Below, piece by piece: positions 50,334 to 59,417 of a stretch of 64,000 nt of DNA. Every line of letters begins with the position of its first letter. Within the stretch, counting starts at the first letter, position 1. The notes under the pieces were generated by a model that was not told where the DNA came from, did not search any database, and saw nothing but the letters and a program-made list of their open reading frames with translations. The DNA is taken from assembly GCF_004297875.1 (NCBI RefSeq), contig NZ_SCSK01000024.1, positions 1 through 64,000 on the forward strand. The letters are read 5' to 3'. This DNA is from Pandoraea sp. (GTDB taxonomy: Bacteria > Pseudomonadota > Gammaproteobacteria > Burkholderiales > Burkholderiaceae). Made by a program: the position numbers and the translations under genes.

Positions 50334-52775
50334 TCACGCCAGCGTAAGCGGCTCGAACTGGCGCAGATCGACAGCGGCCTCGGCCGGCTGGTGCCAGGGA
50401 TCGGGCTCGTCGCGCAGCGCGAACTGCAGGCGCTCCCACAGCGCGCGCCGGTTGGCCGCATCGTCGAGCACGCGCTTCTTGACGTAATCGAGTCCGACCC
50501 GGCCGACGTAGTGCACGGTGCGCTCGAGATACCAGCCTTCCTCTCGATACAACTGCAAAAAGGCGCCGGCATATTCGAGTACCTCCTCGTGGGTTTTCAC
50601 CTTGACGAGGAATTGCGCGACTTCGGTCTTGATGCCGCCATTGCCGGCCACATAAATTTCCCAGCCCGAATCGACGCCGATGATGCCGACATCCTTGATG
50701 CCCGACTCGGCGCAGTTGCGCGGGCAGCCCGACACCGCCAGCTTGACCTTGTGTGGCGCATACATGCGCCACAGCGCGCGCTCCAGCTCCTGGCCCATGC
50801 GGGTCGAGTCCTGCGTGCCGAAGCGGCACCATTCCGAGCCGACACAGGTTTTGACGGTGCGCAGCGCCTTGGCATACGCATGGCCCGACGGCATGCCGAG
50901 GTCGGCCCAGATGGCCGGCAGATCCTCTTTCTTGACCCCGAGCAGATCGATGCGCTGGCCGCCGGTGACCTTCACCGCGGGCACCTGGTATCTGTCGACC
51001 ACGTCGGCGATACGGCGCAGTTCGGCCGAGGTGGTCACGCCGCCCCACATGCGCGGCACCACCGAGTAGGTGCCGTCTTTCTGAATGTTGGCGTGCGCGC
51101 GCTCGTTGATGAAACGCGCCTGTGGATCGTCCTTGGCCTGATGCGGCCAGGTGCTGATCAGGTAATAGTTGAGGGCCGGACGGCAGGTCGCGCAGCCATT
51201 GGGCGTGCGCCATTCGAGAAAGCGCATGGCCGCATCGAGCGAGAACAACTGGTGCTCGCGAATGGCCTGGCGCACCTCGGCATGGGTGTGATCAGTGCAG
51301 CCGCACAAAGCCTTTTGCTTGGGCGCGGCCGAGTAGTCGCCGCCCAGGGTGGTCATCAGGATTTGCTCGACCAGGCCGGTGCACGAGCCGCAAGAGGCCG
51401 AGGCCTTGGTGTGCTTGCGCACGTCTTCGAGCGTAAACAGGCCCTGCTGCTTGATCGCCTGCACGATGGTGCCCTTGCACACGCCGTTGCAGCCGCACAC
51501 TTCGGCCGTGTCGGCCATTTGCATCGCACGCTCGGCGCCGCCGTGGCCGGCATCGCCCAGATTCGCTTCGCCGAACATCAGCGTGTCGCGAATCGCCGCT
51601 ATGTCGCGCCCTTCGCGCAGCAGCTTGAAGTACCACGCGCTATCTACGGTGTCGCCATAAAGGCAGGCGCCGATCAGCTTGTCGTCCTTGAGCACGAGTT
51701 TTTTGTAGACGCCACCGAGCGGGTCGGCCAGCGTGATTTCCTCGGCGCCGGGGCTGCCCATGAAATCCCCCGCCGAGAACAGATCGATGCCGGTGACCTT
51801 GAGCTTGGTCGAGGTGACCGAGCCGGTATAGCGGCCGATGCCGAAGTGCGCGAGGTGATTGGCACACACCTTGGCCTGTTCGAACAGCGGCGCCACCAGT
51901 CCATAGGCCACGCCGCGATGGCTGACGCATTCACCGACCGCGTAAATGCGCGGATCGAAGGTCTGCATCGTGTCGTTGACGACGATGCCGCGCTGGCAGT
52001 GAATGCCGGCCGATTCGGCCAGCGCCGTGTTGGGCCGGATGCCGACGGCCATGACCACCAGGTCGGCCGGAATTTCTTCTCCGCCGGCCAGACGCACGGC
52101 GCGCACGCGACCGGTCTCGCCGGGCCCGGTGCCCAGCAGCGCGGCGGTTTGCGCGCCAAGTTTGAAGTGCAGGCCGCGCGCCTCGAGCGATTGCTTGAGC
52201 AAGTCGCCGGCGGTGCGGTCGAGCTGGCGTTCCAGCAGCCACTCGGCCAGATGTACCACAGTGACTTGCATGCCGCGCGCGGCCAGGCCGTTGGCCGCTT
52301 CCAGACCGAGCAGTCCGCCGCCGATGACCACCGCGGCGCGGTAGCGCGCGGCGGCGTCGATCATCGCCTGCGTGTCGGCGATGTCGCGATAGGCCAGTAC
52401 GCCGTCCAGATCGTGCCCCGGCACGGGCAGGATGAACGGGTCGGAGCCAGTGGCCAGCAACAGGCGGTCGTAGTCGCAAACGATGCCGTCGTCGGTGCTG
52501 ACCTGGCGCCGCACGCGGTCGATTTTGGTGACCTTCTTGCCCGTATGCAGGGTGATGCCATGCTCGCGATACCACTCGAACGAGTTGAGTACGATCTGCT
52601 CGACGGTCTGCTCTCCGGCGAGCACCGGCGAGAGCAGAATCCGGTTGTAATTTGGATGCGGCTCGGCGCCGAACACCGTGATGTCATACATATCCGGGGC
52701 CAGTTTGAGGAGTTCCTCGATGGCGCGCACGCCCGCCATGCCGTTACCCACCATCACCAGTTTCATCTTCCGCAT
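50334..52775 (-). CDS. nirB: Nitrite reductase (NADH) large subunit NirB
   Basis: 813 residues. The N-terminal FAD/NAD domain has VMVGNGMAGVRAIEEL and VVIGGGLLGLEAANGLAARG. Two BFD-like [2Fe-2S] segments follow: CGCNGVCKGTI ... SCGSC near residue 424, then CGCTDHTHAEV ... GCATC. The siroheme/[4Fe-4S] domain has TCVGSEWCRFG near residue 641 and SGCPRNCAESG near 683. It makes ammonium from nitrite using NADH. The ATG at 52775 follows GCGAGG at suitable spacing. It is the first gene of the operon; a -24/-12 promoter lies 55 bases upstream. Confidence 0.96.
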   Translation of the reverse strand: MRKMKLVMVGNGMAGVRAIEELLKLAPDMYDITVFGAEPHPNYNRILLSPVLAGEQTVEQIVLNSFEWYREHGITLHTGKKVTKIDRVRRQVSTDDGIVCDYDRLLLATGSDPFILPVPGHDLDGVLAYRDIADTQAMIDAAARYRAAVVIGGGLLGLEAANGLAARGMQVTVVHLAEWLLERQLDRTAGDLLKQSLEARGLHFKLGAQTAALLGTGPGETGRVRAVRLAGGEEIPADLVVMAVGIRPNTALAESAGIHCQRGIVVNDTMQTFDPRIYAVGECVSHRGVAYGLVAPLFEQAKVCANHLAHFGIGRYTGSVTSTKLKVTGIDLFSAGDFMGSPGAEEITLADPLGGVYKKLVLKDDKLIGACLYGDTVDSAWYFKLLREGRDIAAIRDTLMFGEANLGDAGHGGAERAMQMADTAEVCGCNGVCKGTIVQAIKQQGLFTLEDVRKHTKASASCGSCTGLVEQILMTTLGGDYSAAPKQKALCGCTDHTHAEVRQAIREHQLFSLDAAMRFLEWRTPNGCATCRPALNYYLISTWPHQAKDDPQARFINERAHANIQKDGTYSVVPRMWGGVTTSAELRRIADVVDRYQVPAVKVTGGQRIDLLGVKKEDLPAIWADLGMPSGHAYAKALRTVKTCVGSEWCRFGTQDSTRMGQELERALWRMYAPHKVKLAVSGCPRNCAESGIKDVGIIGVDSGWEIYVAGNGGIKTEVAQFLVKVKTHEEVLEYAGAFLQLYREEGWYLERTVHYVGRVGLDYVKKRVLDDAANRRALWERLQFALRDEPDPWHQPAEAAVDLRQFEPLTLA

Positions 52776-52828
52776 TGCAACCTCGCTCTTTGAATTGCGG
52801 CGCTGCCCGCGCTGCTTGAAAAGATTCG

Positions 52829-52844
52829 AGCAAGATGCATGCCA
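52829..52844 (-). promoter_or_regulatory. Sigma-54 promoter of nirB-nirD-nasA
   Basis: On the minus strand TGGCATGCATCTTGCT matches TGGCAYG-N4-TTGCW, with GG and GC exactly 10 bases apart. The start site would be near 52818, giving a leader of about 43 bases before nirB. Confidence 0.85.
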
Positions 52845-52860
52845 CGGCATAAAGGGGACG

Positions 52861-52901
52861 TGGTGCCGATGTCAACGGCGCATTCGCGCCGGCACGCACC
52901 A
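52861..52901. promoter_or_regulatory. Possible NtrC half-sites between the two sigma-54 promoters
   Basis: TGGTGC (52861-52866) and GCACCA (52896-52901) match the two halves of the NtrC consensus GCACCA-N5-TGGTGC, but lie in everted order 29 bases apart. Their position between the divergent promoters is right for an enhancer; the spacing is not canonical. Confidence 0.35.
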
Positions 52902-53074
52902 TCGCGGCGCATGGCGCGCACGTTGCCTGTGCCGTCTGGCCATATACGGGCATAAGGGCGCGCCGGCCTTGCATGGGGGCGCGGTGTCCCGGCCGGCTCG
53001 CCCACGCCGCGAAATGCTGCGCAGCGGCATGCCTCGGAGGCCCCCGGCCAGGCGCGCACGCCTGCGAAGGCGGG

Positions 53075-53090
53075 TGGCATCGAACTTGCT
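53075..53090 (+). promoter_or_regulatory. Sigma-54 promoter of the nitrate transporter
   Basis: TGGCATCGAACTTGCT, with GG-N10-GC spacing and TTGCT at -12, 40 bases before the start codon at 53130. It shares TGGCAT-N5-TTGCT with the nirB promoter on the opposite strand. Confidence 0.85.
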
Positions 53091-53129
53091 CGATCCTTCG
53101 GATGACTCGACAACCGGGAGAGGTTTGCA

Positions 53130-54521
53130 ATGAAAAATCTGCTGATTTCGCTGCGCAGCGGTGACTGGCGCGCTTTGCTGGCGTGTTTCCTTTATTTCGA
53201 TACCGGCTTCACCGTGTGGGTGCTATATGGGCCGCTGGCGCCTTTCATTGCCAAAGACATCGCCATGAGTCCGGCCCAGCAGGGATTCCTGGTGGCCGTG
53301 CCGGTGCTGGCCGCGGCGATCCTGCGCGTCACGCTGGGTAATCTGTATCAATCGGCCGATGGGCGGCGCATCGCCCTGATGGGGATCTCGCTCTCAGCGC
53401 TGCCCGCCATTGTGTTGCCGTTGCTGCCTGGCGTGCCGTCGTATTCGCTGCTGCTGGTGCTGGGTGTGTTTCTCGGCGTAGGCGGCGCCAGTTTTGCGAT
53501 CGCGCTGCCGATTGCCGGCAGCAACTATCCGCCGCGCGTGCAGGGGCTGGTGCTGGGTGTGGCCGCGGCCGGCAATATCGGCGCGGTGCTCGATGGCTTC
53601 TTGTTCCCGGGACTGGCGACGCACTTCGGTTGGCAGAAGGCGGCGGGCGCGGCGGTGATTCTGCTGGCCGTGGCCGCCGTGGCGGTGTTTCTGTGGGCGC
53701 GCGATCGCGCGCCCAAAGGCGGCAGTGCGGTGCGTGCGTTCGGCGGCTTCGTGCTGAACCTGGCCGGGTTGATGCTGTTGGTGCTGGCGGTGCCGGCGGG
53801 GTTGTTAGGCCAGGGCAGGACCGGCGTACTGTTGCTGCCGGTGCTGGGTGCGCTGCTGGCGATCGCGGTCTTGCCGTCGAAATACCGCACCGTGCTGGCC
53901 GAGCGCGACACTTGGGTGATCATGCTGATCTATAGCATCACTTTCGGCGGGTTCGTCGGCATGTCCTCGTATGTCACGCTGCTGCTGACCAATCTCTATC
54001 AGATGCCGAAAGTCGAGGCAGGCTTGTTCATGGCGCTGCTGGCCTTTACCGGCGCGATGGTGCGTCCGCTCGGCGGTTGGGCGGCCGATCGTATCTCGGG
54101 CGTGCGCGCGCTGCTCGCACTGCTTGCGTTGATTTCGCTGTGCGATCTGGCCTTCGCGATATGGATGCCACCGTTGGGCAGCGGTATCGCTCTGTTGTTG
54201 GTCCTGTATTTAGGTTTCGGCCTGGGCAACGGCGCCACGTTTCAATTGGTGCCGCATCGCTGGCAGGGCAAGACCGGCCTGATGTCGGGCATCATTGGCG
54301 CGGCTGGCGGCATTGGCGGGTTTTACTTACCGGTTGTCATGGGCATCGCCAAGGAAAGCACCGGTAGCTACCAAATGGGTTTTGCCACCTTTGGCGCGCT
54401 GGCCGGTTGCGCTTTCCTGTTGGTGGTGGCGCTGCGCGCGCAATGGCTGCGCTGGGCCGTGCTTGCGCCGGAAGCTGCCGGTCACGGAGAGGCGGCGCTG
54501 GCAGGGCTTCACGCGGAATAG
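53130..54521 (+). CDS. Nitrate/nitrite MFS transporter (NarK/NasA type)
   Basis: 463 residues, 12 membrane helices. The nitrate signatures are present: GVGGASFAIALPIAGSNYPPRVQGLVLGVAAAGNIG in helix 5 and LGFGLGNGATFQLVPHRWQGKTGLMSGIIGAAGGIGGFYLP in the second half. FLYFDTGFTVWVLYGPLAPFI is typical of helix 1. CGGGAGAGG precedes the ATG. It is divergent from nirBD-nasA across 354 bases and, by context, imports nitrate for assimilation. It is followed at 54619 by a strong terminator. Confidence 0.93.
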   Translation: MKNLLISLRSGDWRALLACFLYFDTGFTVWVLYGPLAPFIAKDIAMSPAQQGFLVAVPVLAAAILRVTLGNLYQSADGRRIALMGISLSALPAIVLPLLPGVPSYSLLLVLGVFLGVGGASFAIALPIAGSNYPPRVQGLVLGVAAAGNIGAVLDGFLFPGLATHFGWQKAAGAAVILLAVAAVAVFLWARDRAPKGGSAVRAFGGFVLNLAGLMLLVLAVPAGLLGQGRTGVLLLPVLGALLAIAVLPSKYRTVLAERDTWVIMLIYSITFGGFVGMSSYVTLLLTNLYQMPKVEAGLFMALLAFTGAMVRPLGGWAADRISGVRALLALLALISLCDLAFAIWMPPLGSGIALLLVLYLGFGLGNGATFQLVPHRWQGKTGLMSGIIGAAGGIGGFYLPVVMGIAKESTGSYQMGFATFGALAGCAFLLVVALRAQWLRWAVLAPEAAGHGEAALAGLHAE

Positions 54522-54602
54522 CCGGATGGGCGGGCCCGGCTCGAGGCGAGCGCCGGATTAGCCATGCGGCGCTGCACAAAAAACCAAATCGGCGTATGAT
54601 TC

Positions 54603-54618
54603 GGGAAAACCCTAATAT
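54603..54618 (+). repeat. Second copy of the GGGAAAACCC dyad with TA-rich hexamer
   Basis: GGGAAAACCC at 54603-54612, followed by TAATAT (54613-54618). The same arrangement (GGGAAAACCC then TATATAAT) lies upstream of the DUF3563 gene. Here it sits directly before a terminator hairpin. Confidence 0.55.
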
Positions 54619-54657
54619 CCGGCGCTGCAAAGAAACAACCGCAGCGCCGGCTTTTTT
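54619..54657 (+). terminator. Terminator of the nitrate transporter gene
   Basis: CCGGCGCTGC (54619-54628) pairs perfectly with GCAGCGCCGG (54641-54650), followed by CTTTTTT. It lies 98 bases after the transporter stop and 30 bases before the next gene. Confidence 0.9.
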
Positions 54658-54686
54658 CGTGCCGTCGCAACACTGTCCCCCCACGC

Positions 54687-55928
54687 ATGCCAAAAGAATC
54701 CTGTCTTCCCCGTTCGGCGCAGCGCGCGCCCCTGGTGTCAAACACTGCGGTCACGGGGCAAATCGTTTCCACGGTCTTCTTCACTTTTTTGTGCTATCTG
54801 GCGATCGGCATTCCGCTGGCCATCCTGCCGTCATATGTGCATCTGGACCTGGGATACAGCTCGGTGGTCGCCGGGCTGGCAATCAGCGCGCAATACCTGG
54901 CGACTTTGCTGAGCCGGCCGCGCGCGGGGCGGACAGCTGACACGGTCGGACCCAAGCAGACGGTGCTATACGGTTTGCTGGCGTGCGGCGTGAGCGGTGC
55001 GCTGCTGTTCGTCTCGGCGCTGTGGCAGCACATGCCTGGCTTGAGCTTGCTGGCGCTGCTGGCAAGCCGCCTGGCGCTGGGCTGCGGCGAGAGCTTTGTC
55101 GGTACCGGGGCGATCACCTGGGGCATCGGCCAGGTGGGCGCGACCCATACCGCCCGGGTGATTTCCTGGAACGGCGTGGCAACCTACGGCGCGCTTGCGG
55201 TCGGCGCGCCGATTGGCGTCGCGCTGGAGCGCGCCTACGGCTTCTCGGCGGTCGGCGTGACGGTCATTGGCCTGGCGCTGGCCGGGTTCGGTCTGGCTCA
55301 GCTCAAGCGCGCCACGGCCATCGTGCATGGCGAGAAGCTTGCGTTTCGGGCGGTGCTCGGACGCGTTCTTCCGCATGGTCTCGGACTGGCGCTCGGCTCG
55401 GTCGGCTTCGGTGCCATTGCGACCTTTGTCACTTTGTTTTATGCGAGCCGCCACTGGCCCGATGCGGCCTTGACCCTGACCGTGTTCGGCACTTGCTTTG
55501 CCGGCGTGCGCCTGCTGGGTGCCAACAGCATCAAGCGCTTCGGCGGCTTCCGGGTCGGCATCGTCTCGTTCTGCGTCGAATTGCTCGGGCTGGGCCTGCT
55601 GTGGCTGGCGCCTGATCCGTCCGTCGCGCTGCTGGGCGCGGCGCTCTCCGGCGCAGGCTTCTCGCTGGTGTTCCCGGCGCTGGGCGTCGAGGCGGTCGGG
55701 CTCGTGCCGCCGCATAGCCGTGGCGCGGCGCTGGGCGCATACTCGGTGTTCCTCGATTTGTCGCTCGGTGTGACCGGGCCGGTCGCCGGGCTCGTGGTCA
55801 GCCAGTTCGGCTATGCCCAGGTGTTCCTGTTTGCCGCGCTCTCAGCGGCGCTGGGAGCATGCCTGACGCTTGGATTGCATCGCCGCGCCCGGCGCGAGCC
55901 TCACTTGACGGTCGCAGGCGCGGAATAG
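54687..55928 (+). CDS. MFS transporter, YhhS-like
   Basis: 413 residues with 12 membrane segments. Motifs fit the YhhS/YfcJ-type branch: [113 protein letters not shown] and [26 protein letters not shown]. These are putative drug or metabolite exporters; the substrate is unknown. No clear Shine-Dalgarno sequence precedes the ATG at 54687, and the next in-frame ATG is far inside. The last 28 bases overlap a gene on the opposite strand. Confidence 0.88.
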   Translation: MPKESCLPRSAQRAPLVSNTAVTGQIVSTVFFTFLCYLAIGIPLAILPSYVHLDLGYSSVVAGLAISAQYLATLLSRPRAGRTADTVGPKQTVLYGLLACGVSGALLFVSALWQHMPGLSLLALLASRLALGCGESFVGTGAITWGIGQVGATHTARVISWNGVATYGALAVGAPIGVALERAYGFSAVGVTVIGLALAGFGLAQLKRATAIVHGEKLAFRAVLGRVLPHGLGLALGSVGFGAIATFVTLFYASRHWPDAALTLTVFGTCFAGVRLLGANSIKRFGGFRVGIVSFCVELLGLGLLWLAPDPSVALLGAALSGAGFSLVFPALGVEAVGLVPPHSRGAALGAYSVFLDLSLGVTGPVAGLVVSQFGYAQVFLFAALSAALGACLTLGLHRRARREPHLTVAGAE

Positions 55929-56248
55929 ACGCCATGCCGGCTCACCCGCTGCCGTGGCTTCGGGATGGCGGGCAAGCGTGGATGATCCGGCCCTGACGCG
56001 CGCTGGCGCTGTGTTGCCGCTTGCATCGGCGAGGTATCGAGTTCGCTGGCAAAGCGCGTTTCGAGCCCGCCCTGGCCGCTCGTGCCGCTGCCTCGCATCC
56101 CTGCGTCGCCGAATTGTCCGGCGGTGAGTCCAAAGCCCATCGACGAATGGGTACCCAGGTGCGCGCTGCCGGCCAGCCCGGTCTGCGCCTGAGCCTGACA
56201 CGCGACGAGCAGTGTCAGCGCACTCCCCAAACGAAGCAAGATTCGCAC
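55901..56248 (-). CDS. Possible exported small protein
   Basis: 115 residues from a GTG start with GGGGA eight bases before it. A signal sequence is clear ([24 protein letters not shown]): either signal peptidase I cleavage after AQA or a lipoprotein with LVAC. The rest is Gly/Ser-rich ([37 protein letters not shown]), then basic and Pro-rich. I recognise no family. The open frame continues upstream without protein-like character. The 3' end overlaps the convergent MFS gene by 28 bases. It could be non-coding, but the well-formed signal sequence favours a gene. Confidence 0.5.
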   Translation of the reverse strand: MRILLRLGSALTLLVACQAQAQTGLAGSAHLGTHSSMGFGLTAGQFGDAGMRGSGTSGQGGLETRFASELDTSPMQAATQRQRASGPDHPRLPAIPKPRQRVSRHGVYSAPATVK

Positions 56249-56730
56249 GGATAATTTCCCCGAAGTATGGCGATCGCGCTGCACTGGCACGATCGAAGCT
56301 CGCCAGTGTAAGCATCTTTGCCGCGTCTGGCGAATGCAGTGCGCCGATCGATGACACGATACGCGATGCACGGCGACCCGGTGTGTTTCATTGAGCGATC
56401 CGATCGCCATCGCTGCAACGCTCCGAACAACGACATCGCTCGCAGTCCGAGCGGAATTTCGTCCTCTGCTAACAGTCCTTCGATCCTTGCGCGGCACTTC
56501 GTGCCGCCCCGGCTGGCGTGGCATAGCGGGCATGATTGGCGCGCCGCGAGTGGCGCCGAGTGTCGGTGCGCGGCGTACCGCGCATGATGACCAGCGCCGT
56601 CTATATCGAGTTTATGATGTTAAGCATCATGGTTAACGCGGATGACGCCATCGCCATGATTCAGCATACAGTAACGCACAGCTTTTCCCTTCACGGTGTC
56701 TCGCTTCACCTTTCGAGAAGGATATTTAAT
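56249..56730. other. 482-base intergenic stretch
   Basis: No convincing gene. It holds the dyad ATGATG-TTAAG-CATCAT at 56614-56630 and an AGAAGGA ribosome site before 56731. The rest shows no recognised RNA or repeat. Confidence 0.55.
56614..56630. promoter_or_regulatory. Dyad ATGATG-N5-CATCAT upstream of the DUF3311-symporter operon
   Basis: Perfect 6-bp arms (7 bases with T/A flanks at one side) about 100 bases before the DUF3311 start, in an AT-rich pocket. It is a plausible repressor site for the symporter operon; the regulator is unknown. Confidence 0.45.
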
Positions 56731-56940
56731 ATGTCGATACGCTGGCTTGCTGTACTGCCTTTCATAGGCATCCTAATCGGGACTGCATTTGTCAATCAGG
56801 TTGAACCTCTGGTGCTGGGCATGCCGCTGCTGCTGGCATGGCTCGTGATGTGGATTGTTTTGACGGCGGTCATCATGGCGATCATTTATGCCAACGATCC
56901 GGCCAATCACAGTGAGAATGGCAACTCGGAGACGAATTGA
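56731..56940 (+). CDS. DUF3311 small membrane protein
   Basis: 69 residues with two hydrophobic segments (WLAVLPFIGILIGTAFVN and PLLLAWLVMWIVLTAVIMAIIY) and a polar tail (ANDPANHSENGNSETN). DUF3311 proteins are routinely encoded just before sodium:solute symporters of the MctP/monocarboxylate type and are probably a small partner subunit. AGAAGGA precedes the ATG. Its stop overlaps the symporter start by one base (TGATG at 56938-56942). Confidence 0.9.
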   Translation: MSIRWLAVLPFIGILIGTAFVNQVEPLVLGMPLLLAWLVMWIVLTAVIMAIIYANDPANHSENGNSETN

Positions 56941-58412
56941 TGAATAGCGCTCTGCTCATTATTTTATTGGTGACTCTGTTTGCCCTGTTTCTCGGCGTGC
57001 GTGCACGCCGGGGGCGAGACATGAATCTCGAGCAATGGACCGTGGGCGGCCGCAGTTTTGGTACCGCTTTCGTGTTCCTGCTCATGGCCGGGGAAATCTA
57101 TACGACCTTCACGTTCCTGGGCGGCAGCGGCTTTGCCTACGGCAAGGGCGCGGCGGTGTTCTACATTTTGGCTTACGGCGCACTGGCCTACATTCTTTCG
57201 TATTGGCTGCTGCCGCCGATCTGGCGCTTTGCCAAACGCGAGAGCCTGGTTTCCCAGCCGCACTACTTCGCCCGCAAATACAACAGCCCGGCGCTCGGCG
57301 TGCTGGTGGCGATTGTCGGCGTGATCGCGTTGATCCCTTACCTGGTATTGCAGTTCAAGGGACTGGGCATCATCGTGGAAACCGCTTCGTATGGCTCCAT
57401 CTCGTCGACCCCGGCGATCTGGATAGGCGCGGTGGTGGTTGCCGCCTATGTGATGGCCTCGGGCGTGCGCGGTTCGGCCTGGAACGCCGTGGTCAAGGAC
57501 ACGCTGATTCTGGTGATGGTCATTTTCCTGGGCATCTACCTGCCGATACATTACTACGGCAGTCTGGGCTCGATGTTCCAGGCGGTCGATCAGGCCAAGC
57601 CGGGCTTCCTGAAGTTCTCCGACAAGGGCACCAGCGTCGTGTGGTTCCAGTCGACCGTGCTGCTGACCTCGCTGGGGTTCTTCATGTGGCCGCATACGTT
57701 CGGCTCGCTCTATACCGCCAAGAATGAGCGGATCTTCCGCCGCAATGCCGTGATGCTGCCGATTTACCAGCTGATTTTGCTGTTCGTGTTCTTTGTCGGT
57801 TTTGCCGCGGTGCTCAAGGTCCCGGGTCTCAAGGGCGGCGATATCGATCTGTCGCTGTTCAAGCTGTCGATTCAGACCTTCGATCCGTGGTTCGTCGGCG
57901 TGATCGGTGCGGCTGGCGTGCTCACGGCGCTGGTGCCGGGCTCGATGATCTTGATGTCCGCCTCGACGTTGCTTGCCAACGATATTTATCGCGGCGGCAT
58001 CGCGCATGGCGCCTCGGACGAAGCCACCAATCGCCTGGCGCGCTTCCTGGTGCCGGTGGTCGCTCTGGTCGCGGTTGGCTTCACGCTCAAAGGCGGCTCG
58101 ACCATCGTGGCGCTGCTGCTGATGGGCTACAACTTCGTCACGCAGTTGTTCCCCGCCGTGGTTTGCAGCGTCGCGAAAAACAACAAGGTGACCAAGCAGG
58201 GCGCTTTCTGCGGCATTCTGGTTGGCGTGCTGGCAGTGGTGGGCATTTCGATGACTCACAGCACGATCGGCAAACTGCTGCCGTTCCTGCCGGCCTCGAT
58301 GCAGGATATCAACGTCGGCTTTGTCGCGCTGATCCTCAACATCCTTGTCACGATCGTCGTGAGTGCCATGACCCAGCCCAAGCACGGACTGGCTCAATCG
58401 TCGCAGGCCTGA
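56940..58412 (+). CDS. Sodium:solute symporter (MctP-like, SSS family)
   Basis: 490 residues, about 13 membrane helices. The family start is DMNLEQWTVGGRSFGTAFVFLLMAGEIYTTFTFLGGSGFAYGKGA. Further signatures are ESLVSQPHYFARKYNSPALGVLVAIVGVIALIPYLVLQFKGLGIIVE and FMWPHTFGSLYTAKNERIFRRNAVMLPIYQL, then MSASTLLANDIYRGG. Relatives take up lactate, pyruvate, alanine or other short monocarboxylates. The ATG at 56940 overlaps the DUF3311 stop by one base; the TTG at 56937 is a less likely alternative. It is followed by a strong terminator. Confidence 0.92.
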   Translation: MNSALLIILLVTLFALFLGVRARRGRDMNLEQWTVGGRSFGTAFVFLLMAGEIYTTFTFLGGSGFAYGKGAAVFYILAYGALAYILSYWLLPPIWRFAKRESLVSQPHYFARKYNSPALGVLVAIVGVIALIPYLVLQFKGLGIIVETASYGSISSTPAIWIGAVVVAAYVMASGVRGSAWNAVVKDTLILVMVIFLGIYLPIHYYGSLGSMFQAVDQAKPGFLKFSDKGTSVVWFQSTVLLTSLGFFMWPHTFGSLYTAKNERIFRRNAVMLPIYQLILLFVFFVGFAAVLKVPGLKGGDIDLSLFKLSIQTFDPWFVGVIGAAGVLTALVPGSMILMSASTLLANDIYRGGIAHGASDEATNRLARFLVPVVALVAVGFTLKGGSTIVALLLMGYNFVTQLFPAVVCSVAKNNKVTKQGAFCGILVGVLAVVGISMTHSTIGKLLPFLPASMQDINVGFVALILNILVTIVVSAMTQPKHGLAQSSQA

Positions 58413-58450
58413 GGCCGGCTGCGCCGCGCGAGAACCGGTCCTCGGACCGC

Positions 58451-58487
58451 AATGCCGTTCGGCTCTGGCCGAACGGCATTTTTTTTG
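58451..58487 (+). terminator. Terminator of the symporter operon
   Basis: AATGCCGTTCGG (58451-58462), 6-base loop, CCGAACGGCATT (58469-58480), then a T run. Confidence 0.95.
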
Positions 58488-58629
58488 GTTCATCGCGGAT
58501 TACCGGGGAAGGCGGCGCCGTGAGGCATGCGGTCCGCAAGATCGGTGTAAACACTAGGCCACCCGGTTTTTCCCGCTAGTTGGGAATTCTGGCTTGAAAT
58601 AATGAGAGAAATTGACGATTCTTCAGCCC

Positions 58630-59397
58630 ATGAATCATCGTCAATCGCTTACCGATATCGCACAGCCAAGCTCGAAGGCGGGCGCCGATCGCGTGCTGTT
58701 CGTGCTGGCGACGCTCGCGCGGCATGGTCATCCGATCAACGCGCGCGACCTCGCGCAAAAGACTGCGCTGGCGCAAAGCACTCTGTATCGCCAGATCGCG
58801 TTGCTCAAGCAATGGGGTTTCGTCGCCGAGATCGACGGCAAGTACGCGCCGGGGCCGGTGGGACTGCAACTGGCGATGGGTTTCGACCAGGCCTCGCACC
58901 TGGTGCACGAGGCGAAGCTGCCGATGGCCAGGCTGGCAGCTGAATCGGGCGAGAGCGTCGGGTTGATCGTCGCGGTCAAGGATCAGGCGGTGTGTCTGGA
59001 GATGGTGGAGAGCCAGCATTCATTGCGTTGCTCCTTCGAGAAAGGACGAGGCATTCCGCTGCTCGACGGCGCCTCGGCCAAGTCGTTGCTGGCGTTTATG
59101 CCGGGCTCGGCGGCCCGCCAGATCGTGACGGATTTGCTGGATGCCAAACCCAAGCGGCAGGCGCAATTGTTCGCCGAGTTGGAACAGATTCGCGAGCGCG
59201 GCTTCGTCGTGACCGAGGGCGAGGTCGATCCCGGCGTGTGGGGCATCAGTGCGCCGCTGTTTCGCCAGCCCGGCAAAGCCGCCGGCACGCTGACCCTGAT
59301 GGCGCCCGCGACACGTGCGCATCAGAAGACGCAACAACTGATTGACGCAACCCTTGCGACCGCCCGGGTTATCTCGGCGCGGCTGCAAGATTTTTGA
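58630..59397 (+). CDS. IclR-family transcriptional regulator
   Basis: 255 residues. The winged helix-turn-helix covers about residues 20-80 (ADRVLFVLATLARHGHPINARDLAQKTALAQSTLYRQIALLKQWGFVAEIDGKYAPGP). The IclR effector domain (ESGESVGLIVAVKDQAVCLEMVESQHSLRCSFEKGRGIPLLDGASAKSLLAF) follows. The start is uncertain: ATG at 58630 or TTG at 58612, the latter behind GAGAG. It is directly upstream of a polar amino acid ABC transporter and hutG-like gene in the same direction, 21 bases from the first, and probably regulates them. Confidence 0.9.
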   Translation: MNHRQSLTDIAQPSSKAGADRVLFVLATLARHGHPINARDLAQKTALAQSTLYRQIALLKQWGFVAEIDGKYAPGPVGLQLAMGFDQASHLVHEAKLPMARLAAESGESVGLIVAVKDQAVCLEMVESQHSLRCSFEKGRGIPLLDGASAKSLLAFMPGSAARQIVTDLLDAKPKRQAQLFAELEQIRERGFVVTEGEVDPGVWGISAPLFRQPGKAAGTLTLMAPATRAHQKTQQLIDATLATARVISARLQDF

Positions 59398-59417
59398 GAA
59401 AGCCCTTGGAGACCCCC

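Noticed and set aside
52861..52901. Canonical NtrC enhancer
   Set aside because: The half-sites exist but are everted and 29 bases apart instead of inverted with 5. Listed only as a weak feature.
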